Positions 26,286 to 36,042 are shown, counted from the first letter of the stretch. The stretch is DNA of 64,000 nucleotides from SLJN01 sp964505385 (GCA_964505385.1 CAZDIA010000009.1:1-64000), one strand, 5' to 3'. Made by a program: numbers and translations. Notes: generated from the sequence alone by a model not told the origin.

Positions 26286-27755
26286 ATGAGTAGCAAAAAC
26301 ACCAATTCCCAAAAAGGATTTAACCGCAGAGATTTTCTGAAAACCGGCGCCCTCTCTACCCTCTTTGCTGGCCCCGTAATACTTAACGGATGCGGTACAT
26401 CAGAAGAAGCGGCCAACGGCCGGGATCGCGGTAATGGAAAGGCTAAAAATATTATTTTCATGGTTAGCGATGGTATGAGCACCGGCACCTTTACGGCTGC
26501 CGATCATATGCTTAAGCGTCAGTATAACCGGCAGTCGAAATGGATGGAGCTTTACGAAACCAAAAGAGCGAATCGATCGCTTATGGATATGGCGTCGCGG
26601 GATGCTATCGTAACCGACTCGGCAGCGGCAGCATCCTCCTGGGGATGCGGTTACAGAGTGAATAATGGCGCTTTAAATATGAGTCCGGACGAGGAGCCGT
26701 ATGAAACGGTATTGGAAATATTCAGAAATTCCGGGAAAGCTACCGGGCTTGTTACTACTACTGAAGTAACTCACGCAACACCTGCGGGATTCGCATCCAA
26801 CGTGCCGGAAAGAGGCATGCAGGATGAAATAGCTAAACAGTATTTTGAGCGTGGCTATGATGTGATTCTGGGCGGCGGCTCCCGCCATTTTGATCCCGAA
26901 GAGCGGGAAGATGGCGAGGACCTTTTCAATCAATTCGAAAACAATGGGTATCAGGTGGTGCGCAGTAAAGATCAGCTGATGAATTACAGAGGTTCTGATG
27001 ATAAAGTTCTTGGCACTTTTTATCACGGCCATGTCCCCTATACCACCGATCATTTGAACATTGATCAATACAAAGAGACCATTCCTTCACTTGCGGAAAT
27101 GACCGAAGTTGCGCTGGAGCGTCTTTCTGGCCATGATGAAGGATTTATCATGCAGATTGAAGGTGGCCGGGTTGATCATGCGGCTCATGGAAATGATGTT
27201 GCCGGTTTAATTTACGATCAAATTGCTTTTGATGATGCCATCGCCAAAGCTGTTGAATTTGCAGAAGGCCGTGATGACACACTTGTGATTATTACTACAG
27301 ATCATGGCAACGCCAATCCGGGCCTCAATGGAGCCGGAGCCGGTTATCTTGATTCCAACAATATGTTTGATCGAATCCAGAATTTCAGGCGAACAAACAG
27401 CTGGATTTTATCTGAACTGGACGGAGATAGTTCATTGAGCGACATTAAAGACCGGATTTATTACGCGAATGAAATTGATATCAGAGAAAAAGAAGCTGAG
27501 TATCTTTCTAAAGCGCTTAATGATGAATATGAAGCTATTTACAGGATTCGAAGCAGACCGTCTGCCGTATTATCTGCTATTCAGGCAAACTACACTGCAT
27601 TTAACTGGATCGGCAGCGCACATACCGCCGATTATGTTGAACTTGCTTCATTTGGCCCCGGAAGCGAATACCTTGCATCCAAAGGTTTTGTAAAAAACAC
27701 AGAACTTTTTGATCTGATGCTTGATGCGGCCGGTGTTCGTGAATATGCTTCTTGA
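26286..27755 (+). CDS. phoA: alkaline phosphatase, Tat-exported lipoprotein-like
   Basis: 489 residues. Phosphomonoesterase of the PhoA superfamily. A Tat signal (NRRDFLKTG, twin Arg 14-15) is followed by a lipobox-like LNGC (Cys36), so a Tat-exported lipid-anchored enzyme is likely. Metal and catalytic sites: Asp62 in MVSDGMS, nucleophile Ser112 in VTDSAAAA, IEGGRVDHAAH, TTDHGN and GSAHTA. Tat export suits folding with Zn and Mg bound in the cytoplasm. It ends at a clear terminator. No Pho-box was identified. Confidence 0.92.
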   Translation: MSSKNTNSQKGFNRRDFLKTGALSTLFAGPVILNGCGTSEEAANGRDRGNGKAKNIIFMVSDGMSTGTFTAADHMLKRQYNRQSKWMELYETKRANRSLMDMASRDAIVTDSAAAASSWGCGYRVNNGALNMSPDEEPYETVLEIFRNSGKATGLVTTTEVTHATPAGFASNVPERGMQDEIAKQYFERGYDVILGGGSRHFDPEEREDGEDLFNQFENNGYQVVRSKDQLMNYRGSDDKVLGTFYHGHVPYTTDHLNIDQYKETIPSLAEMTEVALERLSGHDEGFIMQIEGGRVDHAAHGNDVAGLIYDQIAFDDAIAKAVEFAEGRDDTLVIITTDHGNANPGLNGAGAGYLDSNNMFDRIQNFRRTNSWILSELDGDSSLSDIKDRIYYANEIDIREKEAEYLSKALNDEYEAIYRIRSRPSAVLSAIQANYTAFNWIGSAHTADYVELASFGPGSEYLASKGFVKNTELFDLMLDAAGVREYAS

Positions 27756-27766
27756 TTTGATCCAGA

Positions 27767-27799
27767 CCACCGGGGTTTACGCCCTGGTGGCATTTTTTT
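27767..27799 (+). terminator. intrinsic terminator of the alkaline phosphatase gene
   Basis: Nine-pair stem CCACCGGGG / CCCTGGTGG (one G-U) with a 6-nt loop, then seven T after CA. It begins 11 bp after the stop codon. Confidence 0.92.
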
Positions 27800-27851
27800 A
27801 ACATCCGACTGAGACTGCACCTCAATCTATAGATTTTGCTCCGGTTTAATT

Positions 27852-29345
27852 TTGGATTTCACAAAATGCAAAGTGGATCATAATGTGACTCTGTCCATGC
27901 TCGAAGAAATAAAAAAGCTTGAAACTGAAGCACGTGTGCTCGAACCGGAGCAACACGATCGGGAACAATTATTGCAATATGCGGCTGGCTACTCCAATGA
28001 ATTTTACAGCAGTTTATCCAAAAGCCCTGTTTATAATGCCGAATACAAACTCGCTGATGAAATCCTGGACTCACCACTCAGTGAAAAACCGTATACTGCT
28101 GAAGCAGTTATCGATGAAATCAAGCGCAAAGTAGACGAAACCGGAATTAATACCGCCTCTGGCGGTCATCTTGGCTATATCCCCGGAGGCGGAATTTTTG
28201 CCTCTGCAGTAGGAGATTATCTCGCCGCCGTCACCAATCGATATGCAGGGGTTCATCACGCCTCCCCCGGAGCCGTTAATATTGAACGCAGGTTAATCAG
28301 TTGGATGTCGGACCTTGTCGGATATCCGCAGACATCCGGCGGGTTTCTTGCAAGCGGAGGCAGTATAGCAAATCTGACTGCCATAATAACTGCAAGGGAA
28401 GCGGCAGCACTAAAGGCAAAAGACTTTGAAAAAGCAGTTATTTACCAGACAGAGCAAACTCATCATTGTATAGACCGCGCATTACGCATTACCGGAATGG
28501 GCGAGGCTATCCGGCGGGTTGTTCCAATGGATAAGCATTTTCGGATGAAGACCGATTCACTTGACGCTGTTATTGAAAAAGACCTGAAAAACGGACTTAA
28601 GCCCTGGCTCGTCGTAGGATCAGCCGGCACCACGGATACCGGAGCAGTAGATCCCCTTGAAGGCATAGCTGAAGTAGCCCGGAAATTTGATATTTGGTTC
28701 CATGTGGATGCAGCATACGGAGGATTTTTTATATTGGTTGATGAAATGAAATCACTCTTCCGGGGCATTGAGCAATCTGATTCGGTAGTTCTGGACCCGC
28801 ATAAAGGCCTCTTTATTCCATATGGTATTGGTGCGGTGATAGTTAAGGATGAAAATCTAATGGCTGACGCATATGCCTATCAAGCCAATTACATGCAGGA
28901 TGTGCTCGACCAGCGCAGCGTCCTCTCTCCTTCTGATACTTCTCCGGAGTTGAGCAAGCACTACAGAGGATTGCGGATGTGGCTCCCGTTGAAATATCAC
29001 GGCATTCGCCCGTTCCGGAAAGCTCTGAAAGAAAAGCTGCGATTGGCCGAATATGCTTATCAAAAAATTAAAGCTCTTGATGGATTTGAGGTTGGCCCTC
29101 CACCGGAATTAAGTGTGTTTTTGTTCAGGTACATGCCACCGACTGGCGATGTCGATGCATTCAACAGACAGCTTCACCAAGCTATCCTGGATGACGGAAG
29201 GATTTATTTATCTTCCACCAAGATTGATGGCAGGTTTATGCTGCGAATAGCTGTACTTTCTGTGCGAACCCATCTTCAAACTATCGACCTGGCGATAGAG
29301 CTGATTGACAATAAGGCGAAGGAAGTTATAAATGATTTCCTTTAA
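27852..29345 (+). CDS. group II pyridoxal-phosphate-dependent amino acid decarboxylase
   Basis: 497 residues, aromatic-L-amino-acid/tyrosine decarboxylase-like fold. The PLP lysine is Lys318 in DPHKGLF, preceded by HVDAAYGGF. The substrate loop HLGYIPGGGIF and the ASGGSIANLTAI phosphate-binding segment are clear. It would remove CO2 from an aromatic or related amino acid; the substrate cannot be read. The frame opens with TTG at 27852, but an ATG at 27897 (Met16) is an equally good start. It is probably an independent transcript after the terminator. Confidence 0.88.
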   Translation: MDFTKCKVDHNVTLSMLEEIKKLETEARVLEPEQHDREQLLQYAAGYSNEFYSSLSKSPVYNAEYKLADEILDSPLSEKPYTAEAVIDEIKRKVDETGINTASGGHLGYIPGGGIFASAVGDYLAAVTNRYAGVHHASPGAVNIERRLISWMSDLVGYPQTSGGFLASGGSIANLTAIITAREAAALKAKDFEKAVIYQTEQTHHCIDRALRITGMGEAIRRVVPMDKHFRMKTDSLDAVIEKDLKNGLKPWLVVGSAGTTDTGAVDPLEGIAEVARKFDIWFHVDAAYGGFFILVDEMKSLFRGIEQSDSVVLDPHKGLFIPYGIGAVIVKDENLMADAYAYQANYMQDVLDQRSVLSPSDTSPELSKHYRGLRMWLPLKYHGIRPFRKALKEKLRLAEYAYQKIKALDGFEVGPPPELSVFLFRYMPPTGDVDAFNRQLHQAILDDGRIYLSSTKIDGRFMLRIAVLSVRTHLQTIDLAIELIDNKAKEVINDFL

Positions 29346-29399
29346 CCAGCCTGATTAAATATTTGTAGTTGCAAGAAGGGTTTCTTTTACTCGTTTGAT

Positions 29400-29446
29400 G
29401 TTTGATGTTTGACGTTTTGAACAACATCAAACGTCAAACATCAAAC
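29400..29446. repeat. 18-bp perfect inverted repeat between convergent genes
   Basis: Arms 29400-29417 and 29429-29446 (GTTTGATGTTTGACGTTT and its complement) with an 11-nt loop. It overlaps the stop codon of the leftward small gene and follows the decarboxylase gene, so it may act as a two-way terminator, though there is no T-tract. It is built of TTTGATG/TTTGACG words. Confidence 0.7.
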
Positions 29447-29695
29447 AATCTTTGCCGGCTCTTCTCCAAATTTATGACCGCAGCTCTTGCATTTATATCT
29501 TCGCGTTTCAGGAATTTTTCTTCCATAAAACACCATACCAATTCCTAATATCAGTGATAAAGCGGGAAGAAAAAACTGAAGTGTTACAACAGATAACGCA
29601 ATAATTGCTATACCGCCAACTTTGAACACAATTTTGCGATCACTTGAAGTAGCTTCCCCGCAATCCGGACATGGTGGGTTTGATAACTCAGCCAT
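29441..29695 (-). CDS. small zinc-ribbon membrane protein
   Basis: 84 residues: N-terminal CPDCG, two hydrophobic helices (about 23-58) and a C-terminal CKSCG, together making a split zinc ribbon around a membrane hairpin. No function is known to me. The stop codon lies inside the 18-bp inverted repeat, so the last two residues may vary with that element. Confidence 0.65.
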   Translation of the reverse strand: MAELSNPPCPDCGEATSSDRKIVFKVGGIAIIALSVVTLQFFLPALSLILGIGMVFYGRKIPETRRYKCKSCGHKFGEEPAKIV

Positions 29696-29739
29696 AATTA
29701 ATTGATGTTTTTCCGATGGTTTGATGGCTATTTAGTGTC

Positions 29740-29950
29740 CGTAAGAAAAATTTAAGTGCCCTAACCCGGAAAATCCGGAAATTTCAATCATCAAGCACCA
29801 ATAGTCAAATAATATTCAATACACAAATTACAAATTTCAAGTAAGCACCAATCTCCGATAACCAAAACCTTAAACAAGCTGCCAAAGGCCCATTGGGTCA
29901 TTGATTTTTGGAATTTATTTGAAATTTGTTATTTGAAGCTTGTCATTTCA
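29740..29950. repeat. AT-rich repeat built of CAAATTTCAA words
   Basis: The gap 29696-30006 holds no gene. Its left part has AAGCACCAAT and ACAAATTTCAAGTAAGCACC words on the + strand. Its right part (29886-29950) reverse-complements to the element at 18828-18897. Together they form a loose inverted repeat. Confidence 0.55.
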
Positions 29951-30006
29951 CAACTGTTTCCTGGTATTTTCCACCCAATAATGGCAGATAAATTTGAAGA
30001 CACTAC

Positions 30007-30240
30007 TTATGTATCTCCACTTTCTTCGCTGCCCTCTTTCTCCTGCTTTTTCTCCAGCATTCCGTGCATCATGCTTCCAAGCAGTCCACCCATTAATCCC
30101 CCATAAGCGGAAGTATTATACCAAATGGATGTAATCGGGCAGGCTCCCGTTTCACAGCCTATAAAAAACCAATATCCGAATCCTCCGAGAATACCAACTC
30201 CAATTCCCCCGAGGATCCAAAACAGATGTATTTTATTCAT
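30007..30240 (-). CDS. small membrane protein, DUF6132-like
   Basis: 77 residues: a glycine-rich first helix (about 8-28), a CETGACPITS segment with two cysteines, a second glycine-rich helix (about 44-62) and a charged tail. Similar small proteins with a GC-TGxCP-IT motif are known in Bacteroidota as DUF6132, of unknown role. It is the last gene of the gatB-tpiA-purD operon, 5 bp after the NHL gene. Confidence 0.7.
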   Translation of the reverse strand: MNKIHLFWILGGIGVGILGGFGYWFFIGCETGACPITSIWYNTSAYGGLMGGLLGSMMHGMLEKKQEKEGSEESGDT

Positions 30241-30245
30241 GTTGT

Positions 30246-31091
30246 TCAGTTAACTGGTTCTCGTTTTGCTGAATACAACGTATCGTATCCAATAAAGTAT
30301 ATATGATTTCTGAAAACCGCGAGATCATGCACATCACCGGGTTTCTCAAGTACAAAACGATGCAGTAAACTGCCGCGTTCAGAAAAAACGTCAACATAAT
30401 TGTCGGACAGCACCCAGATTTTCCGGTTGTGAGATGAGATTCCCTTCAGATTATCTCCCCCCTCAAAAAAACCAAGATACGTGCCGTTACTGGTCATTCG
30501 GTGCACAACCTGCTGATTTGGGTCCGCCAGATATAAGTCATCCAGCGCGGCGATTCCGGTTAATTCCCGGATATCAGCGATGGAACGTGCATCGAAGTGA
30601 TCCTGATAGCTTCCATTGCCTCCAATTCTGTAAATCCTGTATCTGTCTTCATCAAAGAAAAACAGCTCTCCGGAACGATTGACTGAAAGCGCAGTAGGAC
30701 GAAATTCGGTAGCTCCCGCCCGGCGGGGCAATTGAACGGTACTCAGATATTGCAACCTGCGGTCATATGCCTGAATCCGTCTGTTCTGATAATCAGAAAC
30801 GTAAATTTTGAGATCGTTTGTGGCGTCAATGTCCACTGGTTGATCAAAACGGTAATCTCCGCTTCCCAAACGGCCGAGCGAATCCAGGCGTTCTCCGGCA
30901 GTGTTCATTTTCAAAAACCGGTTTTTATCCTGTTCTACGATATAAAGGTTCCCTCCTGATGAAGCATATATGGAAACCGCATCATGCAGGCCGGTGGTCA
31001 TTTCTTCCAAGGTAAGCGTACTTTCATCCGTATCAAGTCCCCACCCTGACAGGAGCAGCAACATTGCCGGTATGAATACTGTTTTGATCAA
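30246..31091 (-). CDS. NHL-repeat beta-propeller secreted protein
   Basis: 281 residues with a short N-terminal signal (IKTVFIPAMLLLLSGW). At least five propeller blades of the NHL type are visible, for example FDQPVDIDATNDLKIYVSD and LTGIAALDDLYLAD. Such propellers bind proteins or ligands in the periplasm. There is no catalytic motif. The start overlaps the end of purD by 4 bp, so it is translated in the same operon. Length allows one complete six-bladed propeller. Confidence 0.75.
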   Translation of the reverse strand: MIKTVFIPAMLLLLSGWGLDTDESTLTLEEMTTGLHDAVSIYASSGGNLYIVEQDKNRFLKMNTAGERLDSLGRLGSGDYRFDQPVDIDATNDLKIYVSDYQNRRIQAYDRRLQYLSTVQLPRRAGATEFRPTALSVNRSGELFFFDEDRYRIYRIGGNGSYQDHFDARSIADIRELTGIAALDDLYLADPNQQVVHRMTSNGTYLGFFEGGDNLKGISSHNRKIWVLSDNYVDVFSERGSLLHRFVLEKPGDVHDLAVFRNHIYFIGYDTLYSAKREPVN

Positions 31092-32386
31092 GAATAATTC
31101 TGGGTTGTGTGCTTTAAGCCTTTGCTGCCGATGTCATTTCTATAATAAACACCTTCAAAATTTATTTTTTGGACATCCGCATAGGTATTTCGGAGTGATT
31201 GTTCTAAAGTCGGCCCGCCTGCCACGACACTGAGCACCCGCCCACCTGCAGTAACGGTAAGATTATCATTATGCTTTGTGCCGGAATGAAATACAAGTGA
31301 ATCCTCAGAAACTTTGTTAAGTCCTTTTACGGATTTACCTTTTTCATATGATCCGGGATAACCGCCTGAGACTAACATAACGCAGCTGAAGTATTGCTCA
31401 GTGCAGTCAACCGGAGTGTCATCAATATTTCCGGTAGCAGTATTATATAGCAGTTGAAGCACATCTTCCCGGATGGCCGGCATTAATACCTGGCATTCCG
31501 GATCACCAAAACGGCAGTTAAACTCTACAACCTTGGGCCCGCTTTCAGTTATCATCAGGCCCACATAAAGTACCCCTGAATATGGCGTGCCTTTGTTTTT
31601 CATTTCATTCAATACCGGTGTGATGATAGTCTGTTTTATTTGCTTCATCATTTCATCATCAACAACAGGAGCAGGAAGATAAGCGCCCATACCACCGGTA
31701 TTCGGGCCGGTGTCTCCCTCGCCAATCTGTTTGTGATCCTGAACAGGCGGAAGTAACCGGGCGTGTTCTCCGTCAGTCAGCGCAAAAACCGAGGCTTCTT
31801 CTCCTTCCATAAATTCTTCAATGACAAGCCGGGAGGCGACATCACCAAAAGGGTCTTCGCTTTCAAGCTGATCAAAAAAGTCATCTACCTCCTTTTGGGT
31901 ATGGCAAATAACAACACCTTTTCCTGATGCAAGTCCGTCCGCTTTTATCACCACGGGAAGTGAATGATCAATTGCGTATTCCTTTGCCCGGCTTAAATCA
32001 TCCCGGCCGAATTCCTTCCATGTTGCAGTAGGCACCCCTGCATCTTCCATTACAGATTTTGCAAAAGATTTACTCCCTTCCAGTTGTGCCGCCTGCTTTT
32101 TCGGGCCAAAGACCAAATACCCGGCATCGCTGAGATCATCAACAAGACCGCCGACGAGAGGCTGCTCAGGGCCTATGATGGTAAAATCAATTTGATTTTC
32201 CTCAATCGCACGGATAACCTGCTGGCTGTCAGAAGGTTCAAGTTGCAGGCTTTTTGCGAGTGAAGCAGTTCCGGCATTGCCGGGCGCAATGAATAATTTA
32301 CCGAGCAAATCGGATTGGGATATAGCCCAGGCGAGGGCGTGTTCACGCCCTCCACCTCCTATGATCAATACATTGAGCGGCTTCAT
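31088..32386 (-). CDS. purD: phosphoribosylamine-glycine ligase
   Basis: 432 residues. ATP-grasp enzyme that makes GAR in the second step of purine synthesis. NVLIIGGGGREHALAWA opens the protein; VIKADGLASGKGV, EEFMEGEEASVFALTDG, GDTGPNTGGMGAY and EFNCRFGDPECQ are diagnostic. It overlaps tpiA and the NHL gene by 4 bp each. Other purine genes are not adjacent. Confidence 0.97.
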   Translation of the reverse strand: MKPLNVLIIGGGGREHALAWAISQSDLLGKLFIAPGNAGTASLAKSLQLEPSDSQQVIRAIEENQIDFTIIGPEQPLVGGLVDDLSDAGYLVFGPKKQAAQLEGSKSFAKSVMEDAGVPTATWKEFGRDDLSRAKEYAIDHSLPVVIKADGLASGKGVVICHTQKEVDDFFDQLESEDPFGDVASRLVIEEFMEGEEASVFALTDGEHARLLPPVQDHKQIGEGDTGPNTGGMGAYLPAPVVDDEMMKQIKQTIITPVLNEMKNKGTPYSGVLYVGLMITESGPKVVEFNCRFGDPECQVLMPAIREDVLQLLYNTATGNIDDTPVDCTEQYFSCVMLVSGGYPGSYEKGKSVKGLNKVSEDSLVFHSGTKHNDNLTVTAGGRVLSVVAGGPTLEQSLRNTYADVQKINFEGVYYRNDIGSKGLKHTTQNYS

Positions 32387-33156
32387 CCACTTTGCTTTTC
32401 TGCAATTTTGAGCAATTCATGAAATCCGTCGGGTTTCAGGCTGGCGCCGCCAACAAGTCCGCCATCCACATCCGGTTGTGAGACGAGTTCGCCGGCATTA
32501 TCCGGTTTCATGCTTCCGCCGTAGAGTATGCGGATTTCTTCAGCCACATTAGCTCCAAAGTGCTCTTTAATAAGATCACGGATGAATGCATGCATTTCCT
32601 GTGCCTGTTGAGGTGTGGCGGTTTCGCCGGTACCTATTGCCCAAACAGGTTCGTATGCAATGATGCAACTGTTGACTTGCTGCGGATCAAAACCTTCGAA
32701 TACACCCGTAATCTGTTCACGTACCACATCGTAATGGCGGTCTGCTTTTCTCTCTTTCAGAACTTCACCAACGCAGGTGATCGGGGTAAGTGCGTGTTCA
32801 AGAGCTTTCAGGTTTTTTTTGCGGATGTCGGAGTCACTTTCACCAAAAAGTGAACGTCGTTCGGAGTGTCCGGTAATCACATAAGTACAACCCGTTTCTT
32901 TTAGCATTGCCGCACTCACTTCACCTGTGTATGCGCCGCTGTCTTCAAAATAAAGATTTTGAGCGCCGATGCGGATACCTTCAACCTTGTCGGCACCTTT
33001 TTTCGCCTCATTAAGCGATACATAAGGCGGACAAACCGCTCCGTCTGCTTTCTTTAGTGGTTCCTTACGGATTTTTGAAAATTCTTCAAAAAAATGAGCC
33101 GTTTCTTCCGGTCCCTGATTCATTTTCCAGTTACCGGCTATTAATATTTTTCTCAT
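32383..33156 (-). CDS. tpiA: triosephosphate isomerase
   Basis: 257 residues, glycolysis/gluconeogenesis. The lysine of GNWKMN, the histidine of ITGHSERR, catalytic glutamate in AYEPVWAIGTGETA and the phosphate loop ILYGGSMKPDN are all intact. Length is normal. It overlaps purD and the lipoprotein gene by 4 bp, in the middle of the gatB operon. Confidence 0.98.
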   Translation of the reverse strand: MRKILIAGNWKMNQGPEETAHFFEEFSKIRKEPLKKADGAVCPPYVSLNEAKKGADKVEGIRIGAQNLYFEDSGAYTGEVSAAMLKETGCTYVITGHSERRSLFGESDSDIRKKNLKALEHALTPITCVGEVLKERKADRHYDVVREQITGVFEGFDPQQVNSCIIAYEPVWAIGTGETATPQQAQEMHAFIRDLIKEHFGANVAEEIRILYGGSMKPDNAGELVSQPDVDGGLVGGASLKPDGFHELLKIAEKQSG

Positions 33157-34520
33157 AGTATATCTGGTTTATGTCGTTGCTGGATTAGATCTCTTTCCAG
33201 TTCCTGAATTCCGGGGTCATAATATTTACGAACAATACGACCTTCTGCATCCACGAGTAAGCGAACCGGAATTTGATCCACATTGAAAATTTCGATGAGT
33301 TCATCATCGGTAAATGCGCCTGCCTGAGCGACATGCCAGGCAATCTCATTTTCGGATGTAAAACTGTCTATAACATAATCACTTTCGTGTGTCGGGATAG
33401 TAATTATCTGTAAATCATCAGCATTGTATTCCCGATAGAGTTCGGTTAGCAATGGAAAAGTAAATTGATAATCTGGGTCCTCAAAATTTACGAATTCTAT
33501 GATGAAAGGCTTTCCCTGCAGCGCGGATGAATCTATTTCATCATCACCAAACAATGACACCGAGAAAGAAGGAGCCTCCATTCCCGGAGCAAGATGCTCA
33601 AGATCGTACTCAATGCTGGTTATCCATTCCTGCACATACTCATCATCTCCGAACTCCTCCTTGAAATCTTCAAGGAAATCTTTTGCCTGATCAACCCTGG
33701 CACTGTCGTATAGCATCTCAACACGGTGTATGCCGATCAACTGACGATTACCATCATGGCGGGATCGCTCCCATAGTGTATCCATAAATTCAAGACCTTC
33801 AACAAGACCACCCTCTTCTATCCGCTCGGGCACCCCGTGATATAATCCCGCCTCTACAAGCGGCTCCAACTCAGGGTCAGAGGCAAGTTGCTCAAACATT
33901 TTGTCGTTATCCCAACCCTGCAAAATACCTACCGCCTGTACGATAGCGCGATCAGCAGCCAGCGTGCCGGGATGATTTTTGCTGACCCCCCAAAACAAAT
34001 CATTCCAGGTGTGCAGATTTTCAAGCGCCTCTTCATCGCTCACAAGCCCCGCATTGATATAGGCAGAAACTCTGGTAAACTGATTCATGATGCGGCGATA
34101 TTCGTTCATTGCCTCAAACTCACGTGATGAAATCACGGTATCAGTATCAAAGTCCGGAAGTACGGCTTCAATTCTGATGGTGTCGCCTTCCGCAAGAATC
34201 AATTCGGTTTCGGCTATTTCATTATCACCTCTGGTGATCTCCAGTAGATATTCATCCCGCTGGGAAAAACGGGCTTCACCAGAAAAATAGCCGTCTCTGT
34301 CTGTTGCAGCATGGAATAGCGTATCGGTTTCCGGTTGAAAATAATTCAGAATGCGTACATGGATGTCGCTGTAATCGCCGGTATCATCAAGCTCTTCATC
34401 AACTGTAAGCCGGCCTTCAACGGGTACTGAATACAATTCAACACCGTCATCTTCATCACCACAGGATACAGTGATGAAGGCGGCTATAAGAAACACTACC
34501 AGGAGCTTAAATTTGAACAT
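33153..34520 (-). CDS. acidic lipoprotein with a redox-inactive thioredoxin fold
   Basis: 455 residues. Signal peptide ending in a lipobox (FITVSC). After an N-terminal beta domain and a helical region (about 140-320), the C-terminal 140 residues look like a TlpA/AhpC-type thioredoxin fold: PGMEAPSFSVSLFG, KPFIIEFVNFEDPDYQF and DQIPVRLLVDAEGRIVRKYY with the cis-proline position. The spot where WCxxC is expected has no cysteine, so it cannot be a thiol oxidoreductase. The high Asp/Glu content suits a salty habitat. Overlaps tpiA by 4 bp. Role unknown. Confidence 0.75.
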   Translation of the reverse strand: MFKFKLLVVFLIAAFITVSCGDEDDGVELYSVPVEGRLTVDEELDDTGDYSDIHVRILNYFQPETDTLFHAATDRDGYFSGEARFSQRDEYLLEITRGDNEIAETELILAEGDTIRIEAVLPDFDTDTVISSREFEAMNEYRRIMNQFTRVSAYINAGLVSDEEALENLHTWNDLFWGVSKNHPGTLAADRAIVQAVGILQGWDNDKMFEQLASDPELEPLVEAGLYHGVPERIEEGGLVEGLEFMDTLWERSRHDGNRQLIGIHRVEMLYDSARVDQAKDFLEDFKEEFGDDEYVQEWITSIEYDLEHLAPGMEAPSFSVSLFGDDEIDSSALQGKPFIIEFVNFEDPDYQFTFPLLTELYREYNADDLQIITIPTHESDYVIDSFTSENEIAWHVAQAGAFTDDELIEIFNVDQIPVRLLVDAEGRIVRKYYDPGIQELERDLIQQRHKPDIL

Positions 34521-34566
34521 TGTGCATCAGATTAAAAGTTAACTTGTGATTAAGATATTTCCCGAT

Positions 34567-36042
34567 TCATTCCCCGATCCTTGATAAAATCAACTCTTTG
34601 GCCATCTCCGGATTAGCCTTGCCCTGACTTTTCTTCATTACCTGGCCTACAAAAAAGCCGATCAGTCCTTTTTTGCCTTCCCGGTAACGTTTAACCTCAT
34701 CGGGATTAGCTTCAATCACTTCATCGACGATCCCCTCGAGAAATCCGGTATCAGAAACCTGAAGCAGATTTAGTTCATCGGCAAGGGTTTCAGCGTCTTT
34801 TTCACTCTCCAGCATTTCATTAAATATGGCTTGCATTGCGGAGGAATTGATCTTATCCGACTCTCTGAGCTCAATAAGTCCTGCGAGCTGATCCTCAGTG
34901 ATGCTGAAATCCTTAACTTCAATATCTTTCTCATTCAGCACCCGCCGAACTTCAGAGAGTATCAGGTTTGATACTTTTTTGGCCGGAGCATCAGTTTTTG
35001 ACAGAACCGCTTCAAAGTAATCTGCAAGCTGACGATCCGCCGTAATTATTTTGGCGTCATATTCCGGCAGCTTAAGCTCTTTAATAAACCTTTCCAGTTT
35101 ATTATGGGGAAGTTCAGGCAGTTCAGACTTGATTTCAGCAAGCATCTCCCCGGTTACAATGACCGGAGGAATGTCAGGTTCGGGGAAATAGCGATAATCA
35201 TGCGCTTCTTCCTTAGAGCGCATTTGTCTGGTTTGCAGTAAGTTTACATCCCAAAGCAAAGTTTGCTGAACCACTTCCCCGCCATTGACGATCGTCTCCT
35301 TTTGGCGTTCCACCTCGTAAGTGAGGGCGCGCTCAACATTGCGGAATGAATTGAGATTTTTGACTTCAGTACGTGTGCCAAAACTTTCCTGCCCCTTTGG
35401 TCTTACCGATACGTTGGCATCACACCGCAGGCTGCCTTCCTCCATGTTGCCGTCACAAATTTCCAGATATTGAACCAGCTGTTTGATTTTCGTCAGAAAG
35501 GCATAAGCTTCCCTGGGCGAGCGGATATCGGGTTCGGATACGATCTCGATTAGCGGTGTGCCGGCCCGGTTCAGGTCTATAAGTGAATTATGGGGATCCT
35601 GATCGTGAATAGATTTCCCGGCATCCTCTTCCATGTGGATTCGGGCAAGGCCTATCGTTTTGGAATAGCCTTCATCCAGCTCGATCTCCACTCCTCCCTT
35701 ATAACAAATGGGTGTCTCATACTGGGAAATCTGATAACCTTTGGGAAGATCAGGATAGAAATAATTTTTTCTGGCGAAAATTGACTTTTCTGCAATCTTG
35801 CAGTTTGTAGCCAACCCCAAGCGTATGATGTAGCGTATCAGGTTTTCATTCGGAACCGGCAGCGTTCCGGGGTGCCCCAGACACAGTGGAGTTACCTGAG
35901 TATTGGGCGCTCCGCCAAACTCGATAGATACCGGAGCGAACGCTTTGCTCTCGGTGCGAAGCTGTGCGTGAACTTCCAAACCGATTACGGTTTCAAAATC
36001 TTCTTTATTCGCTGTATTAGAGATGGATGAAGGTTGTTCCAA
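34567..36042 (-). CDS. gatB: aspartyl/glutamyl-tRNA amidotransferase subunit B
   Basis: 491 residues. Subunit of GatCAB, which amidates Glu-tRNA(Gln) and Asp-tRNA(Asn). The N-terminal EVHAQL, the cradle-domain CLGHPGTLPVPN and FARKNYFYPDLPKGYQISQYE are diagnostic, as is the YqeY-like tail ending GKANPEMAKELI. It is the first gene of the long minus-strand operon. gatA and gatC are outside the window. In many of these proteins the first dozen residues are poorly conserved, so the start is provisional. Confidence 0.96.
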   Translation of the reverse strand: MEQPSSISNTANKEDFETVIGLEVHAQLRTESKAFAPVSIEFGGAPNTQVTPLCLGHPGTLPVPNENLIRYIIRLGLATNCKIAEKSIFARKNYFYPDLPKGYQISQYETPICYKGGVEIELDEGYSKTIGLARIHMEEDAGKSIHDQDPHNSLIDLNRAGTPLIEIVSEPDIRSPREAYAFLTKIKQLVQYLEICDGNMEEGSLRCDANVSVRPKGQESFGTRTEVKNLNSFRNVERALTYEVERQKETIVNGGEVVQQTLLWDVNLLQTRQMRSKEEAHDYRYFPEPDIPPVIVTGEMLAEIKSELPELPHNKLERFIKELKLPEYDAKIITADRQLADYFEAVLSKTDAPAKKVSNLILSEVRRVLNEKDIEVKDFSITEDQLAGLIELRESDKINSSAMQAIFNEMLESEKDAETLADELNLLQVSDTGFLEGIVDEVIEANPDEVKRYREGKKGLIGFFVGQVMKKSQGKANPEMAKELILSRIGE

